Shown here piece by piece: positions 19,598 to 30,024 of a stretch of DNA of 64,000 bases; within the stretch, counting starts at the first letter, position 1, and the number at the start of each line of letters is the position of its first letter. The position numbers and the translations under genes were made by a program. The notes below the pieces were generated by a model. The model made no database searches and was not told the origin of the DNA. It saw only the letters and a list, made by a program, of their open reading frames with translations. The DNA comes from Pseudomonadota bacterium (GTDB taxonomy: Bacteria > Pseudomonadota > Gammaproteobacteria > Burkholderiales > Thiobacillaceae): contig JAKADY010000005.1 in NCBI GenBank assembly GCA_021826065.1, forward strand, positions 37,312 to 101,311, written 5' to 3'.

Positions 19598-20728
19598 ATG
19601 AAACCCCTGTCTCTGTTCCTCGCGCTGTTTTTCGTCCCCCTTGCATACGCCGCCACCCTGCCGCCGCCGCCGGCGCCGCAGATCGAGGCGCGCGCCTGGC
19701 TGCTCACCGACCTGCTCTCCGGTCAGACCCTGGCCGAGCAGGCCCCCGATGCCCGCGTCGAGCCGGCCTCGCTCACCAAGCTGATGACCGCCTACCTGGT
19801 CTTCACCGCGCTCAAGGAGGGGCGGTTGCGCCCCGATCAGACGCTTCCGGTGTCGGAGCGTGCCTGGCGGGCGGAGGGTTCGCGCATGTTCCTCGATCCG
19901 CGCCAGCCCGCCAAGGTGGACGACCTGCTCAAGGGGGTCATCGTCCAGTCCGGCAACGATGCCTGCATCGTCCTGGCCGAGGCCATCGCCGGCTCCGAGG
20001 AGGGCTTCGCCGCGATGATGAATGCGATGGCGAAGCGGCTGGGCATGCACAACACCCATTTCGTCAATTCCACGGGGCTGCCTCACCCGCAGCACTACTC
20101 CACCGCGCGCGACCTCACGCGCCTGGCCGCCGCCCTGATCCGTGACTACCCGAACTACTACACCTATTACGCGATCAAGGAGTTCACCTACAACGGCATC
20201 ACCCAGCCCAACCGCAACCGCCTGCTGTGGCTGGACCCCAATGTGGACGGGGTCAAGACGGGGCACACGGCGAGCGCCGGCTACTGCCTGATCGCCTCGG
20301 CCCGCCGCGGCGAGCGCCGCCTGATCTCGGTGGTGTTGGGGGCGCGTTCCGACAACGCACGGGCCATGGAGAGCCAGCGGCTGCTCAACTACGGCTTCCA
20401 GGCCTTCGACACCGTGCGGCTGTACAAGGCCAACCAGCCCGTGACCCGCGTCAAGGTCTACAAGGGGCGGCAGGGCGAGGTGGGGCTGGGCTTCGGGCAG
20501 GACTTCTACGTGACCGTGCCGCGCGGCGCCGGCGAGCGCATCCAGGCGCAGCTCATCACCCAGCAACCCCTGCTCGCACCCGTGACGCGCGGCCAGCCGC
20601 TCGGCACCCTGCGCCTGACCCTGGACGGCAGGCCGATCGGCGACTACCCCCTGCGCGCCCTGGACAACGTGGCCGTCGCCGGCCTGTTGGGACGGATCTG
20701 GGACAGCATCCTGCTGTGGTTCCGCTGA
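19598..20728 (+). CDS. dacA: D-alanyl-D-alanine carboxypeptidase (PBP5/6 type)
   Basis: 376 residues. A signal peptide (LFLALFFVPLAYA) is followed by a serine-type carboxypeptidase domain that trims the terminal D-Ala of peptidoglycan stem peptides. Active-site motifs are SLTK with Ser at 58, SGN at 118 and KTGH at 220. The C-terminal PBP5-type beta domain (about 270-360) and the terminal amphipathic GLLGRIWDSILLWFR suggest anchoring on the outer face of the inner membrane. It follows rlpA by 81 bp and ends close to the convergent Pil-Chp operon. Confidence 0.96.
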   Translation: MKPLSLFLALFFVPLAYAATLPPPPAPQIEARAWLLTDLLSGQTLAEQAPDARVEPASLTKLMTAYLVFTALKEGRLRPDQTLPVSERAWRAEGSRMFLDPRQPAKVDDLLKGVIVQSGNDACIVLAEAIAGSEEGFAAMMNAMAKRLGMHNTHFVNSTGLPHPQHYSTARDLTRLAAALIRDYPNYYTYYAIKEFTYNGITQPNRNRLLWLDPNVDGVKTGHTASAGYCLIASARRGERRLISVVLGARSDNARAMESQRLLNYGFQAFDTVRLYKANQPVTRVKVYKGRQGEVGLGFGQDFYVTVPRGAGERIQAQLITQQPLLAPVTRGQPLGTLRLTLDGRPIGDYPLRALDNVAVAGLLGRIWDSILLWFR

Positions 20729-20741
20729 CCCGTTGCACCAG

Positions 20742-23700
20742 TCAGGCGGGCACCGCCTGACTGGTCAGCTGGGCGATCGCCTCCAGCAGGGCGTCCTCGT
20801 CGAAGGGCTTGCCCATGTATTGGTTCACGCCCAGGTCCAGGGCGTACTGACGATGTTTGTCCGCCGTGCGCGAGGTGATCATGATGATGGGGATCCCCCT
20901 GAGCCGGCTGTTGGCGCGGATGGCGCGCGTGACCTCGTAGCCGTCCATGCGCGGCATCTCGATGTCGAGCAGGATCACCGCCGGCAGCTCGTCCTGCAGG
21001 AATTCCAGGGCCTCCACGCCGTCCTTGGCGGTGGCGACGCGGTAGCCCTCGCGGGTGAGCAGGCGGCTCGTGATCTTGCGCACGGTGAGCGAGTCGTCCA
21101 CCACCAGGACCAGCGGGGCCTGGCCCGCCGGGGCCGGCATCGCCACCAGCGGCTTGGGCTGCCGCGGCACCCACTCGGCCAGGGCGAAGGGGTTGAGGAT
21201 CAGGGCGATGCGCCCGTCGCCCAGGACGGTGGCACCGATGATGCCGGGGATGCGCGCCACCTGGGGCCCGGTGTTCTTCAGCACCGCTTCGAAATTGCCC
21301 TCCAGGGCGTCGACGTGCAGCGCCAGCCGCTCCGCGCCCGCGCGCAGCAGCAGCAGGGTGCGGTAGCGCCCCTCGACGGGCTGGCTGTGGCTATTCATGA
21401 GCTCGGCCAGGCTGCGCAGGGGGTAGTGCTCACCGCCCATCTCCAAGCCCCCCGCAGCCAGCAGCCGGGCGAGCTCCTCCTGGCGCACCTCGCGCACCAA
21501 GGCGACCAGGTTGGCGGGCAAGGCGTAGGTCTGGTTGCCGGCGCGGGCCAGCACCACCGGCGTGACCGCCAGGGTGAGCGGCAGCCGGATGATGAAGCGC
21601 GTGCCCCTGCCCGGCTCGCTCTGGATCCGCACACGGCCGCCGATGCCGGCGATCTCGTTCCTGACCACGTCCAGCCCGATGCCGCGGCCGGCTACCTCGG
21701 TGACCTCGCGTGCGGTGGAGAAGCCCGGCGTGAACAGGAAGGCCTCGAGCTGCTCGGGGGTGACCTCGTCTTCCGGTCTGATCCAGCCCAGGGTCTGCGC
21801 GCGCGCGCGCACGGCGGCGTAGTCGATGCCGGCCCCGTCGTCGGCGAGGGTGATCACGATCTCGTTGCCCTCCTGCCGGAGCGAGAGGCGGATCTCGCCG
21901 TATTCCGGCTTGCCGGCGGCAAGCCGCTGCTGCGGCGGCTCCACACCGTTGGCGACGGCGTTGCGCAGCAGATGCTCCAGCGGGGCGGCGATGCGGTCCA
22001 GGACGGTGCGGTCGAGCTCGGTACGACCGCCCTCGATCTCCATCTGCGCCTTGCGCCCAAGCTCCTTGGCCGCCTGGCGCACGACGCGATGCAGGCGCTC
22101 GGACAGGGTGGCGAAGGGCATCATGCGCATGCGCATCAGCTCATGCTGCAGGTTGCGGGTCATGCGCGATTGCAGATGCAGCGTGCGGTCGGCATCCTCG
22201 ATGCCGGCGAGCAGGTTGTCCTGGGCGGTGGAGACGTCGTTCACGCTCTCGGAGAGCAGGCGCGTGAGCTCCTGCAGCCGGGTGTAGCGGTCGAACTCGA
22301 GCGGGTCGAACTCGCCGGCCTCGTCCATCTGGTTGAGCCGCGTGCGCATCTGGCTCTCGGCCTGGATCTCCAGTTCACGCAGCTGGTTGCGCAGGCGTTC
22401 GACGTTGGCGGTGAGTTCCTGGGCGGTCTGCTTGTAGCTCGCGAGCAGGCTCTGCACCCGCGCGCGGGCGATCGCCACCTCGCCCGCCTCGTTGAGCAGG
22501 GTGTCGAGGACGTTGGCCTTGAGCTTGAGCGTCTGTCGCAGGCGCAGGTCCTCCTCGGTCACCGCCTGAACGGCGGGCATGGGGCCTGCCCCGGAGGGAA
22601 TGAGTCCGGGGGCCGCCGCGACCGGGGCCGCCGCACCGGGGGCGGGCGCGGCCTCGGGCGCCGGTCGCCCCTGCAGGGCATCGACCATCTCGGCCAGCTG
22701 GTCGTAATCGGCCTCCAGCTGATCGATGAAGGCCGCTGTCGGTGCCGACTCGCCCAGGGTCTGCAGCCGGGTCTCCACGCGATGGGTACGCTCGCCCAGG
22801 CGCATGGCCCCGGCCATGCGCGCGCTGCCCTTGAGGGTGTGCAGATCGCGCTTGAGCGCCTGGCGCACCGCGTCGTCGGTCGGATCGCTGCGCCACTGCC
22901 TGAGGCTCTCGCCAATGCGCGGCATGAGCTCGGCCGCCTCGTCGAGGAAGATGGGCAGCAGCTGCGGGTCGAGGTCGTCCTGGGGCAGGGCCTCCTCGGC
23001 AGGGGCATCGGCCGGCGCCGGCTCTGGGGCTTGTATGGGTGTGACGGCCGGCTGGCCCATTGCCACCGCCTCGCCCGTGGCCGCCTCAGTCGCGACCCCG
23101 GTGTCGCTCACCGATTCCGCCGTCGGGATGCTCGCGGGCGCGTCCTCGGCCGGCTCGATAGGGCTGGGGGGCTCGGTTAAGACTTCGGCGGGGACGCCTT
23201 CGAGCGGCTCCAGGGCGGGGGGCTCCAGGGCAGCGAGACATTCGGCGATCTGCGGCTGTGCCTCGGGCCAGTGCCGGTTGCGGATCGCCGCCACCATCTC
23301 GTCGAGCAGGGCCGTGCTGATCTCCAGCGTCTCCAAGGCCTCTGCCGTGAGCGGCGCCACCTTTTCGGGCCAGATGCCGGCCCACTGCTCGATCGCGTGG
23401 GCGGCCTCGGTCAGCGGGGTGAAGCCGGTGGTGCGGGCAATACCGGCCAGGGTGTGGGCGGAACGGACGAAGGCCTCCCAGCTGGCCGCGTCGTGCCCCC
23501 GCGCCATGCGCTTCAGGTTGGCCTTCAGATCGGCCAGCCGCTGGGCAGCCTCTTCGATGAAGATGTTGTACAGCGCAGCGGGCAACCGGTGCCCGTCGAT
23601 CTCGACCTGATCCTCTTCACCGGCGGCCGGGGAGCCCGCCGGCGCGCCGGTGTCAGACTTTGGGGGTGGGCTGCCCTCCGACGCGGCGACCTGGCTGCGC

Positions 23701-26084
23701 AGGGCCTGTGCCCAGGCAACCAGCTCTCCCGCCTCGACCTGGGGCCGCCCCCCCGCCTCGAGCACCTGCACCCAGGCGCCGAAGGCATCCACGGCCTTGT
23801 CGAGGAAATCCAGCACCTCGGGGGTGGGTGGCCGCTCGGCGCGCAACCAGTGATTGAGGGTGTCCTCCACCTGCCAGGCCACTTCGGCCAGATCGGTGAG
23901 ACCGACCATGCGCCCGCTGCCCTTGAGGGTGTGGAAACCCCGGCGGATGGAGACGAAGGCGTCGGCGTCGAACAGGTTGACATGCAGCCTTGCGAGCTGG
24001 GCGACGATATTGCCCAGGACGTCGTTGGCCTCCTCGATGTAGACGTTGAGCATCTCCGCATCGATCGCCTCGGCCGAGGCGGCTGCCAGCTTGAGGGCCT
24101 CGGCGCTCGGCGCGGCGGCCGCGGGGGCCTGACCGAGCTGCTGGATGGCGGCACGCACCGTGCCGGCCGTGCCCTGGGCGGCCACCTGCTGCAACGCCTG
24201 CTCGGCCTGGCTCTTGAGCTGCAGGTCGCCGACCAGATCGGCATCGCGCGCGATCCGGCCCAGCTCGCCGGCGAGCTGGTCGCGCGTGTCGGCATCGAGC
24301 TCACCGGCCGGTAATTCCTCGGCCTGACGCTGCAGGCCGGCCACGGCCTCGCGCAGCTGCGTCTCGACGCTGGCCTCGCGCGGGCGCAGGGTCTCACGCC
24401 GGGCCAAGAGGCTCGCGAGTTGCTGCCGGTCGTCACGGCCATAGCGCAGGGCCTCCACGTACAGACCCAGCGTGGAGAGGGCATCGGCGACCCAGTTGAG
24501 CTCCTCCGGGCTGATGCGGTATTCGGGGTCGGCGAAGCGGTCGATGTGCTCCAAGCTGGCGCGGGTGAGGTCGGCCGCCGTGTCCAGCTGGAGGATGTTG
24601 AGCGCCCCCAGGACCTGCTTCATCATGCCGGGTACCAGCGGCAGACGGCTGCGTTCGTTGGGTTCGCGGAAGAAGCGGTCGAGGATCTCCTCCACCTGGC
24701 TCAGGTTGGCCTGGATCTCCTGGGTGACCTGGGCCAGGATCACCTTCTCCTGTGCCTGGCGGGAGATCTCGTCGAGCAGCGGGACGTCGGTGGGGATGCG
24801 GGAGACGTCGTAGCTGGGGTCGATGGCGGCCTGCAGCCTTTGGGTCAGCACGTCGGCCTGGCGGTCGAACAGGCCGCCCAGGGCCTCGAAGTGCTCGGTG
24901 GCGTTCTGGGTGAGCAGCAGCGCGGTGGCCATCTCCAGCTGCAGCGCCTCGTTCTGGGCGGTGTCGGCCACGCTGGGCAGGCGCTTGGCCACGGCCTGCA
25001 CCATGCGTAAGAGGTTCTTGAGGGATTCGTTCGGCAGCCGGGTCGCCGCTTCGAACAAGGACATGGCGGCGGCCTGGAAAGGGGCGAGGCTCTCCGGACG
25101 GCCGGCACAGACCCGCATCCAGTGCTCTTTGGCCGTGGCGAGGGCCTCGCGCAGGGCGTTGAGGTGCGGACGCCAGCCGGCCTGGGCGGCGGCGACCGCC
25201 TCGGGCTGCTGCGGCGGCAGGTAGCGATCGAGGTGATAGAGGCGCCGCGCCTCCTGGGCGCGGCCGCCCCCCTCGCGGTCGAGCGCGAGGTAATAGAGCA
25301 CGTCGCGCTGCAGGCGCTCGGCCAGCTGCCGCGACCCCTCCATCAGGCGCCGCATCTGCAGGTCGACGCGGCCACACAGGCGTTTGACCCAGAAGTCGAC
25401 CGGCAGCGCCCCGCGGCGCAGGGATTCGATGAAACCCGTCACCAGCCACCAGAAGGTGTATTGGCTGCCGTCCGGGGCGAGGCGCTCCAGTTCTTGCACG
25501 GCACGGTCCATCTCCAGCAGACCGGCCGCCGGCTCGCGATTCTGCAGGAACTGCAGCAGCCCCTTCTGGTAGCGGGCGCGCGCCTGGCGGATGGCGCGTG
25601 CCTGCGCAGCCGCATCCAGGCTGGGGGCCGCCTGACTGCGGTTGACCCGCACGTCGAGGTCCGGGAAGAACAGTGCGCTGGGGGCCGGGGGCTCGGCGCC
25701 GCGCTGGGCCACGACCTGCGCATGGATCGGGGCCAGCCGCAGCTCGGCGTTGGGCGCGCCATTCATCAGCTCGTCCAGGTAGCCGAGGACCGCGTCGCAG
25801 GCCGCGCTGGCGACCTGAGCGCGCTCGGCGGTGCGCAACTCGTCGCGATTGGCCATGTCCGCCAGCAGCCGCTCGGTCTCGGCACACACCGCCGCCACCC
25901 CCTGCAGGTCGACGATGTTCAAAGCCCCGGTGACCTGGTGCAGATGGGCCTCGGCCGCCTTGAGCGGGGCGACGTCCTCGCCATTCCAGTCTGTCAGCGC
26001 CTGTTTCGCCGCCGCCAGGGCGCTGTCGACCTCGGCCTTGACCCAGGTCAGCGGCCCCAGGTCGAAATCCCTATCCTCATGCAT
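20742..26084 (-). CDS. chpA: ChpA/PilL hybrid histidine kinase of the type IV pilus chemosensory system
   Basis: 1780 residues. An N-terminal degenerate Hpt-like segment is followed by several helical bundles. Canonical Hpt sites occur near residue 718 (HTLKGSGRMVG) and 1083 (HTLKGSARMAG); a third, near 876, reads HTLAGIARTTG and lacks the usual Lys. A CheA dimerisation domain, HATPase (LLRNAVANGVE, DDGAGIDY, GRGIGLDVV), a CheW-like domain (about 1510-1650) and a C-terminal REC domain (VVDDSLTVRK, LLDIEMPRMDG) complete it. In Pseudomonas this kinase controls twitching and surface sensing. It ends the pilGHIJ-chpA operon. Confidence 0.95.
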   Translation of the reverse strand: MHEDRDFDLGPLTWVKAEVDSALAAAKQALTDWNGEDVAPLKAAEAHLHQVTGALNIVDLQGVAAVCAETERLLADMANRDELRTAERAQVASAACDAVLGYLDELMNGAPNAELRLAPIHAQVVAQRGAEPPAPSALFFPDLDVRVNRSQAAPSLDAAAQARAIRQARARYQKGLLQFLQNREPAAGLLEMDRAVQELERLAPDGSQYTFWWLVTGFIESLRRGALPVDFWVKRLCGRVDLQMRRLMEGSRQLAERLQRDVLYYLALDREGGGRAQEARRLYHLDRYLPPQQPEAVAAAQAGWRPHLNALREALATAKEHWMRVCAGRPESLAPFQAAAMSLFEAATRLPNESLKNLLRMVQAVAKRLPSVADTAQNEALQLEMATALLLTQNATEHFEALGGLFDRQADVLTQRLQAAIDPSYDVSRIPTDVPLLDEISRQAQEKVILAQVTQEIQANLSQVEEILDRFFREPNERSRLPLVPGMMKQVLGALNILQLDTAADLTRASLEHIDRFADPEYRISPEELNWVADALSTLGLYVEALRYGRDDRQQLASLLARRETLRPREASVETQLREAVAGLQRQAEELPAGELDADTRDQLAGELGRIARDADLVGDLQLKSQAEQALQQVAAQGTAGTVRAAIQQLGQAPAAAAPSAEALKLAAASAEAIDAEMLNVYIEEANDVLGNIVAQLARLHVNLFDADAFVSIRRGFHTLKGSGRMVGLTDLAEVAWQVEDTLNHWLRAERPPTPEVLDFLDKAVDAFGAWVQVLEAGGRPQVEAGELVAWAQALRSQVAASEGSPPPKSDTGAPAGSPAAGEEDQVEIDGHRLPAALYNIFIEEAAQRLADLKANLKRMARGHDAASWEAFVRSAHTLAGIARTTGFTPLTEAAHAIEQWAGIWPEKVAPLTAEALETLEISTALLDEMVAAIRNRHWPEAQPQIAECLAALEPPALEPLEGVPAEVLTEPPSPIEPAEDAPASIPTAESVSDTGVATEAATGEAVAMGQPAVTPIQAPEPAPADAPAEEALPQDDLDPQLLPIFLDEAAELMPRIGESLRQWRSDPTDDAVRQALKRDLHTLKGSARMAGAMRLGERTHRVETRLQTLGESAPTAAFIDQLEADYDQLAEMVDALQGRPAPEAAPAPGAAAPVAAAPGLIPSGAGPMPAVQAVTEEDLRLRQTLKLKANVLDTLLNEAGEVAIARARVQSLLASYKQTAQELTANVERLRNQLRELEIQAESQMRTRLNQMDEAGEFDPLEFDRYTRLQELTRLLSESVNDVSTAQDNLLAGIEDADRTLHLQSRMTRNLQHELMRMRMMPFATLSERLHRVVRQAAKELGRKAQMEIEGGRTELDRTVLDRIAAPLEHLLRNAVANGVEPPQQRLAAGKPEYGEIRLSLRQEGNEIVITLADDGAGIDYAAVRARAQTLGWIRPEDEVTPEQLEAFLFTPGFSTAREVTEVAGRGIGLDVVRNEIAGIGGRVRIQSEPGRGTRFIIRLPLTLAVTPVVLARAGNQTYALPANLVALVREVRQEELARLLAAGGLEMGGEHYPLRSLAELMNSHSQPVEGRYRTLLLLRAGAERLALHVDALEGNFEAVLKNTGPQVARIPGIIGATVLGDGRIALILNPFALAEWVPRQPKPLVAMPAPAGQAPLVLVVDDSLTVRKITSRLLTREGYRVATAKDGVEALEFLQDELPAVILLDIEMPRMDGYEVTRAIRANSRLRGIPIIMITSRTADKHRQYALDLGVNQYMGKPFDEDALLEAIAQLTSQAVPA

Positions 26085-26126
26085 CCTCGTTCGCCTTTTC
26101 GTGACCCCTGCGCGCGGTCGGGCGCG

Positions 26127-28223
26127 TCAGAGCTTGAATCCCGAGACGGACACCTTGAGCTCGTCGGCCAGGGCGCTCAACTGGTCCATAGACTGGGCAC
26201 TGCGGCGGGCGCCGTCGGAGGTCAGCCGAGTGACCTGCAGGATCTCCTGCATGTTGCGGGCGATGTCTTCGGCGGTGCGCGCCTGCTCCCGGGTGGCGTC
26301 GGAGATGCCCTGGATGAGGCGGGCGAGCTGGGCCGAGACGGTCTCGATCTCCTGCAGGGCATGACCCGCCGCGTCGGACAGGTTGGTCCCCTCGACCACG
26401 CCCTGGGTGCTGACCTCCATGGCGTTGACCGCGTCCTGGGTGTCGCCCTGGATGGCCTTGACGATGGCGCCGATGCGCCGGGTCGCGTTGGCGGAGCGTT
26501 CCGCCAGGCGCTGCACCTCCTCCGCCACCACCGAGAAACCGCGCCCGGCCTCGCCGGCGGCGGCGGCCTGGATGGCGGCGTTGAGCGCCAGCACGTTGGT
26601 CTGCTCGGTGATGTCACCGATCAGCTCGACGATCTCGCCGATCTCCTGGGAGGACTCACCCAGGCGCTTGATCCGCTTGGCGGTCTCCTGGATCTGGTCG
26701 CGCAGGGCGTTCATGCCGGCGATGGCATTGCGCACCGAGTCGCCGCCCTTGCGCGCCGTGGCGAGCGAGAGTTCGGCCACACGGGAGGACTCGGCCGCGT
26801 TTTGCGACACGCCGGCGATGGATTGCGACATCTGGTTCACTGCCTCGGAGGTCGCGGCGATCCTCTCCGACTGACGCTCGGCGGCGGCGAGCAGCTCGTC
26901 GGTGATGCGCTTGGCCGCGTCGGTGGCCTCGGTCACCTGCGCGGTGGCCCGGTTGATGTTGTTCACCAGCATGCGCAGCTCGTCGATGGCGTAGTTCACC
27001 GAGTCGGCGATCGCCCCGGTGATGTCCTCGGTCACCGTCGCCTGGACGGTGAGGTCGCCCTCGGCGAGGTCGCCCATCTCGTTCAGGAGCCGCAGGATGG
27101 CGTCCTGGTTGCGCTTGTTCTCGCGGGCGTTCTCTTCGGCGCGGCGACGGGCGTCGGCCACGTTCAGCGCCCCCAGCAGGATCAGTAGGGCCAGCGCTAT
27201 CAAGCCGAACAGGACCGCGAGGGCGAGGGTGAAACCGGTGCGCAGGCCCTGGTAGGCGTCGGTGAGCTGTCGCGTGAGGGACAGGATCTGCTCGCCCTCG
27301 TCGAAGATGGCGCGTGCGGCCCGCTTGGCCGTGACGAGCTGGGGTAGGCTCTTCTGGATGGTGGTGACGCGCTGCTCATAGGCGGTGAAGACCTCGTTGA
27401 GCTCCTGCAGCTTGTCCTTGACGTCGGGGTCGGTGACGGCCGGGATCTGCATCTGCTCGTTGCCTTTGAGCATGGCGTCGAGCACGCTGCGGAAGGACTT
27501 GACGTCCTGTCCGAGCTGGTAGGCCGCCTCCGGGTCGATGAGGTCGGAGCCGATCAGGGCGTTGGCGTTCTTCGCCATGCGCTGCGACCACAGGGCCTGC
27601 TGGTAGGCCAGGGCGGTGAGGCGAGGGTTGCCGCCCGGCAGCAGGGTGATCACCTGCTGCGTCAGGTCGAGCAGCTCGGCGGTGCGGCTGTTGATGTCGT
27701 TCAGGGACTGGGCGAGCGACACCAGGGTCTGCTGCTGGGCAAGCAGGGTCTGGATGTTCTGCCGGGAGACCTCCCAGCGTTTCTGCAATTCGGCCAGCGC
27801 AGGCTGGATGGAGGCGGGAGAGGCCGGGGTCTCGTCGCCCCCCTCGATCAGGTTGGCGAGGCCTTCGGCGAATTGCTTGCGGCTCTCCTCCAGCTGGCCG
27901 AAGGCCGCCGGGTTGCCCAGCACCGCCTGCTGGGCGGTCTTGGAGTAGCGTTGCGAGAGCATCTGCAGGCGGGTGGAGACCTCGATCCAGTTGGCCTGGT
28001 TGGCGGCCTGGCGGGCATGCCAGATGGTGCTGCCGATGGCGAGCAGCAGCGCCGCCAGCAGGGCCAGGGTGACCGCGGGATAGCGTTGGTCGGCCGGCAG
28101 GCGGCGCAGCAGGGGCAGCCGCTCGGTATCCAGGGCGGAGACCCTCTCCATGAGTCCGGAGAGGATCGCGCCGAACTTCTCCAGGAACCGGCTGGATCGC
28201 AGTTTCTCCACGTTCAATGCCAT
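26127..28223 (-). CDS. pilJ: PilJ-type methyl-accepting chemotaxis protein
   Basis: 698 residues. The first transmembrane helix is near residue 60 ([18 protein letters not shown]), a long helical periplasmic region follows, and the second helix ([19 protein letters not shown]) is near 350. The cytoplasmic signalling hairpin has the conserved core [19 protein letters not shown] followed by [14 protein letters not shown]. PilJ feeds pilus or surface signals to ChpA via PilI. The ATG at 28223 is preceded by GAGGAGACGAC; an in-frame ATG 39 bp upstream has no ribosome site. Confidence 0.95.
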   Translation of the reverse strand: MALNVEKLRSSRFLEKFGAILSGLMERVSALDTERLPLLRRLPADQRYPAVTLALLAALLLAIGSTIWHARQAANQANWIEVSTRLQMLSQRYSKTAQQAVLGNPAAFGQLEESRKQFAEGLANLIEGGDETPASPASIQPALAELQKRWEVSRQNIQTLLAQQQTLVSLAQSLNDINSRTAELLDLTQQVITLLPGGNPRLTALAYQQALWSQRMAKNANALIGSDLIDPEAAYQLGQDVKSFRSVLDAMLKGNEQMQIPAVTDPDVKDKLQELNEVFTAYEQRVTTIQKSLPQLVTAKRAARAIFDEGEQILSLTRQLTDAYQGLRTGFTLALAVLFGLIALALLILLGALNVADARRRAEENARENKRNQDAILRLLNEMGDLAEGDLTVQATVTEDITGAIADSVNYAIDELRMLVNNINRATAQVTEATDAAKRITDELLAAAERQSERIAATSEAVNQMSQSIAGVSQNAAESSRVAELSLATARKGGDSVRNAIAGMNALRDQIQETAKRIKRLGESSQEIGEIVELIGDITEQTNVLALNAAIQAAAAGEAGRGFSVVAEEVQRLAERSANATRRIGAIVKAIQGDTQDAVNAMEVSTQGVVEGTNLSDAAGHALQEIETVSAQLARLIQGISDATREQARTAEDIARNMQEILQVTRLTSDGARRSAQSMDQLSALADELKVSVSGFKL

Positions 28224-28266
28224 ACCGTCGTCTCCTCGATTTGTTGCGTACGATATCGACAAGCCA

Positions 28267-28851
28267 TCAATAGGGAACGGGCCCGGGTTGACTGTGAACG
28301 GGGGGACTCGGGCTCGCGCTGCCCGCCGGCCCCCAGCCCTCGATGGCAGCCTCCAGGAACTGCGGCGTGGCCACCAGCCGCTCCACGCTGAGCTGGGTCC
28401 AGACCCGACCCTCCGCGTCGCGCCACAAGGCCTGCTCCCAGGACGGCGCGTCGGCGGGGCGTTCCGCCTGCGTCATCTCAACGGGGTTGCGCAGGCCCAG
28501 GGTGCGCTCGACCCGCAGCGCGGCGTTGATGCCGAAGCGCGGGTGGGCGAGCAGCAGGCGGCTCTCTCCCCGCGCCGTGTCCTGGTCCAGACCCAGGAAA
28601 CCGGCCAGATCGGTGCAGCCATAGATCACGCCGCGCACGCTGGCGAGACCCAGGAACCAGGGCTTGGCCCAGGGCACCGGCACGATCTCCGCCACGGTCA
28701 CCACCTCGCTGATCTCGGTGAGATCGGTCAGCCAGTGGCGTCCGCCGGCCAGGAAGCCCAGCTTGGAGAGGGTCTCGCCGCGGGCGGCGGACTGCAGTCG
28801 CTCGGCCAGCTGGGCCTGGAACTCGCGCAGGCTCGGTTTGGGGTCGCTCAT
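28267..28851 (-). CDS. pilI: PilI, CheW-like coupling protein
   Basis: 194 residues, a single CheW-like domain that should bridge PilJ and ChpA. Recognisable segments are [41 protein letters not shown] and a C-terminal [16 protein letters not shown] helix. The ATG at 28851 overlaps the pilH stop by one base (TGATG), so translation is coupled. The last 15 residues are Pro/Ser-rich and probably disordered. Confidence 0.9.
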   Translation of the reverse strand: MSDPKPSLREFQAQLAERLQSAARGETLSKLGFLAGGRHWLTDLTEISEVVTVAEIVPVPWAKPWFLGLASVRGVIYGCTDLAGFLGLDQDTARGESRLLLAHPRFGINAALRVERTLGLRNPVEMTQAERPADAPSWEQALWRDAEGRVWTQLSVERLVATPQFLEAAIEGWGPAGSASPSPPVHSQPGPVPY

Positions 28852-29216
28852 CAACCCAGTGCCTTGATGCGGGCGATCAGGTCCTCCGCCACGATGGGCT
28901 TGACCATGTATTCCACGGCGCCCTGACGCATGCCCCAGATGCGGTCCGTCTCCTGGTCCTTGGTGGTGCACATGATCACAGGGATCGACTGGGTCTCGGC
29001 ATCGCGGCTCAACATGCGGGTGGCCTGAAAGCCGTTGAGACCCGGCATGACCACGTCCATCAGGATCAGGTCCGGCCGTTCCGCCTTGGCCTTGGCCACG
29101 CCCTCTTCGCCGCTGCTGGCGTTGAGGACCTCGTAGCCGTGTTTGCGCAGGATGTCGGTCAGGAAGAAGCGCTCCGTCGGGGAGTCATCCACGACGAGTA
29201 CGGTGCGTACGCTCAT
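28851..29216 (-). CDS. pilH: PilH, twitching-motility response regulator
   Basis: 121 residues, a receiver-only CheY-like protein. Motifs are VLVVDDSPTE (acidic pocket), LILMDVVMPGLNG (phospho-acceptor), VIMCTTKDQE and EYMVKPI. Adjacent genes and order match pilG-pilH-pilI-pilJ. In Pseudomonas PilH regulates pilus retraction and ChpA phosphoflow. It starts 11 bp after pilG ends. Confidence 0.94.
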   Translation of the reverse strand: MSVRTVLVVDDSPTERFFLTDILRKHGYEVLNASSGEEGVAKAKAERPDLILMDVVMPGLNGFQATRMLSRDAETQSIPVIMCTTKDQETDRIWGMRQGAVEYMVKPIVAEDLIARIKALG

Positions 29217-29227
29217 GTCATCTCTCC

Positions 29228-29626
29228 TTATGCGGCTTGGCGATGCTGGTGTTGACGGACGGCCGTGAGCAGGGTCTCCTTGGTGAAGGGCTTGGTCAGG
29301 TATTCGTCGGAGCCGACCAGGCGTCCGCGCGCGCGGTCGAACAGGCCGTCCTTGCTGGAGAGCATGATCACGGGCGTGGAGCTGAAGCGGCTGTTCTTCT
29401 TGATCAGGGCGCAGGTCTGGTAGCCGTCCAGACGCGGCATCATGATGTCGACGAAGATCACGTCCGGCTGGTGGTCGGCGATCTTGGCCAGGGCGTCGAA
29501 GCCGTCCTCCGCCAGGATCACCTCGCAGCCGGCCTGCAGCAGGAAGATCTCGGCGCTGCGGCGGATGGTGTTGCTGTCGTCGATGACCATGACCTTGACG
29601 CCCTTCAGATCGGTCGCAGTGTCCAC
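29228..29626 (-). CDS. pilG: PilG, twitching-motility response regulator
   Basis: 132 residues, receiver-only. Motifs are VMVIDDSNTIRRSAEIF, VIFVDIMMPRLDGYQTC (phospho-acceptor Asp), VIMLSSKDGLFDRARG and EYLTKPFTKE, typical of PilG. The start is a GTG at 29626 after the strong ribosome site GAGAGGAGGGTTT. It heads the Pil-Chp operon; the 109-bp spacer to the rubredoxin gene must carry its promoter. Confidence 0.94.
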   Translation of the reverse strand: MDTATDLKGVKVMVIDDSNTIRRSAEIFLLQAGCEVILAEDGFDALAKIADHQPDVIFVDIMMPRLDGYQTCALIKKNSRFSSTPVIMLSSKDGLFDRARGRLVGSDEYLTKPFTKETLLTAVRQHQHRQAA

Positions 29627-29709
29627 AAACCCTCCTCTCGCGTTGAACCTCCGGCGTGGCGCTGCATCGGCCAGCGCACGGCCTGACCGACACGGCCCAC
29701 GGGTACCGT

Positions 29710-29729
29710 CTGCCGCTATATAACGGCAG
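29710..29729. other. Palindrome between the rubredoxin gene and pilG
   Basis: CTGCCG and CGGCAG (6-bp arms) flank a TATATA-containing centre just past the rubredoxin stop and upstream of pilG. It could be a weak terminator of the rubredoxin gene or an operator at a pilG promoter. There is no T-run, so a terminator role is doubtful. Confidence 0.35.
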
Positions 29730-29735
29730 CGCCGG

Positions 29736-29906
29736 TCAAATCTTTACCATTTCGAAATCTTCCTTGCGCGCGCCGCATTCCGGACAGGTCCAGTTCGGCG
29801 GCACGTCCTCCCAGCGCGTGCCTGGCGGGATGCCCTCGGCCGGCAGCCCGGCGGCCTCGTCGTAAATGAAGCCGCAGACCACGCACATCCAGGTGTGGTA
29901 TTCCAT
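29736..29906 (-). CDS. Rubredoxin
   Basis: 56 residues, the classical length. The single iron is bound by four cysteines in two CxxC pairs, MCVVCGF and WTCPECGA, with the standard YDEAAGLPAEGIPPGTRWEDVP linker between them and a KEDFEM end. Rubredoxins transfer single electrons at low potential, for example to oxidative-stress or hydrocarbon-oxidation enzymes; the partner here is not encoded nearby. The start ATG at 29906 has no clear ribosome site. It is divergent from thiD (118-bp spacer) and lies upstream of pilG on the same strand. Confidence 0.95.
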   Translation of the reverse strand: MEYHTWMCVVCGFIYDEAAGLPAEGIPPGTRWEDVPPNWTCPECGARKEDFEMVKI

Positions 29907-30024
29907 CGCGCGCGTGCACCCCGTTTTGTGTAAGAATCCCATTCTGCCGCAATCCCTATCATGCCGCCAGGCGGTTTGAACTGCGACGATCCACCGCCCT
30001 CCGTATGCGTCCCGTCCCCCACCC

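Noticed and set aside
29907..30024. TPP riboswitch upstream of thiD
   Set aside because: The 118-bp spacer lacks the conserved CTGAGA and GATCTGG-type words of the thi box.
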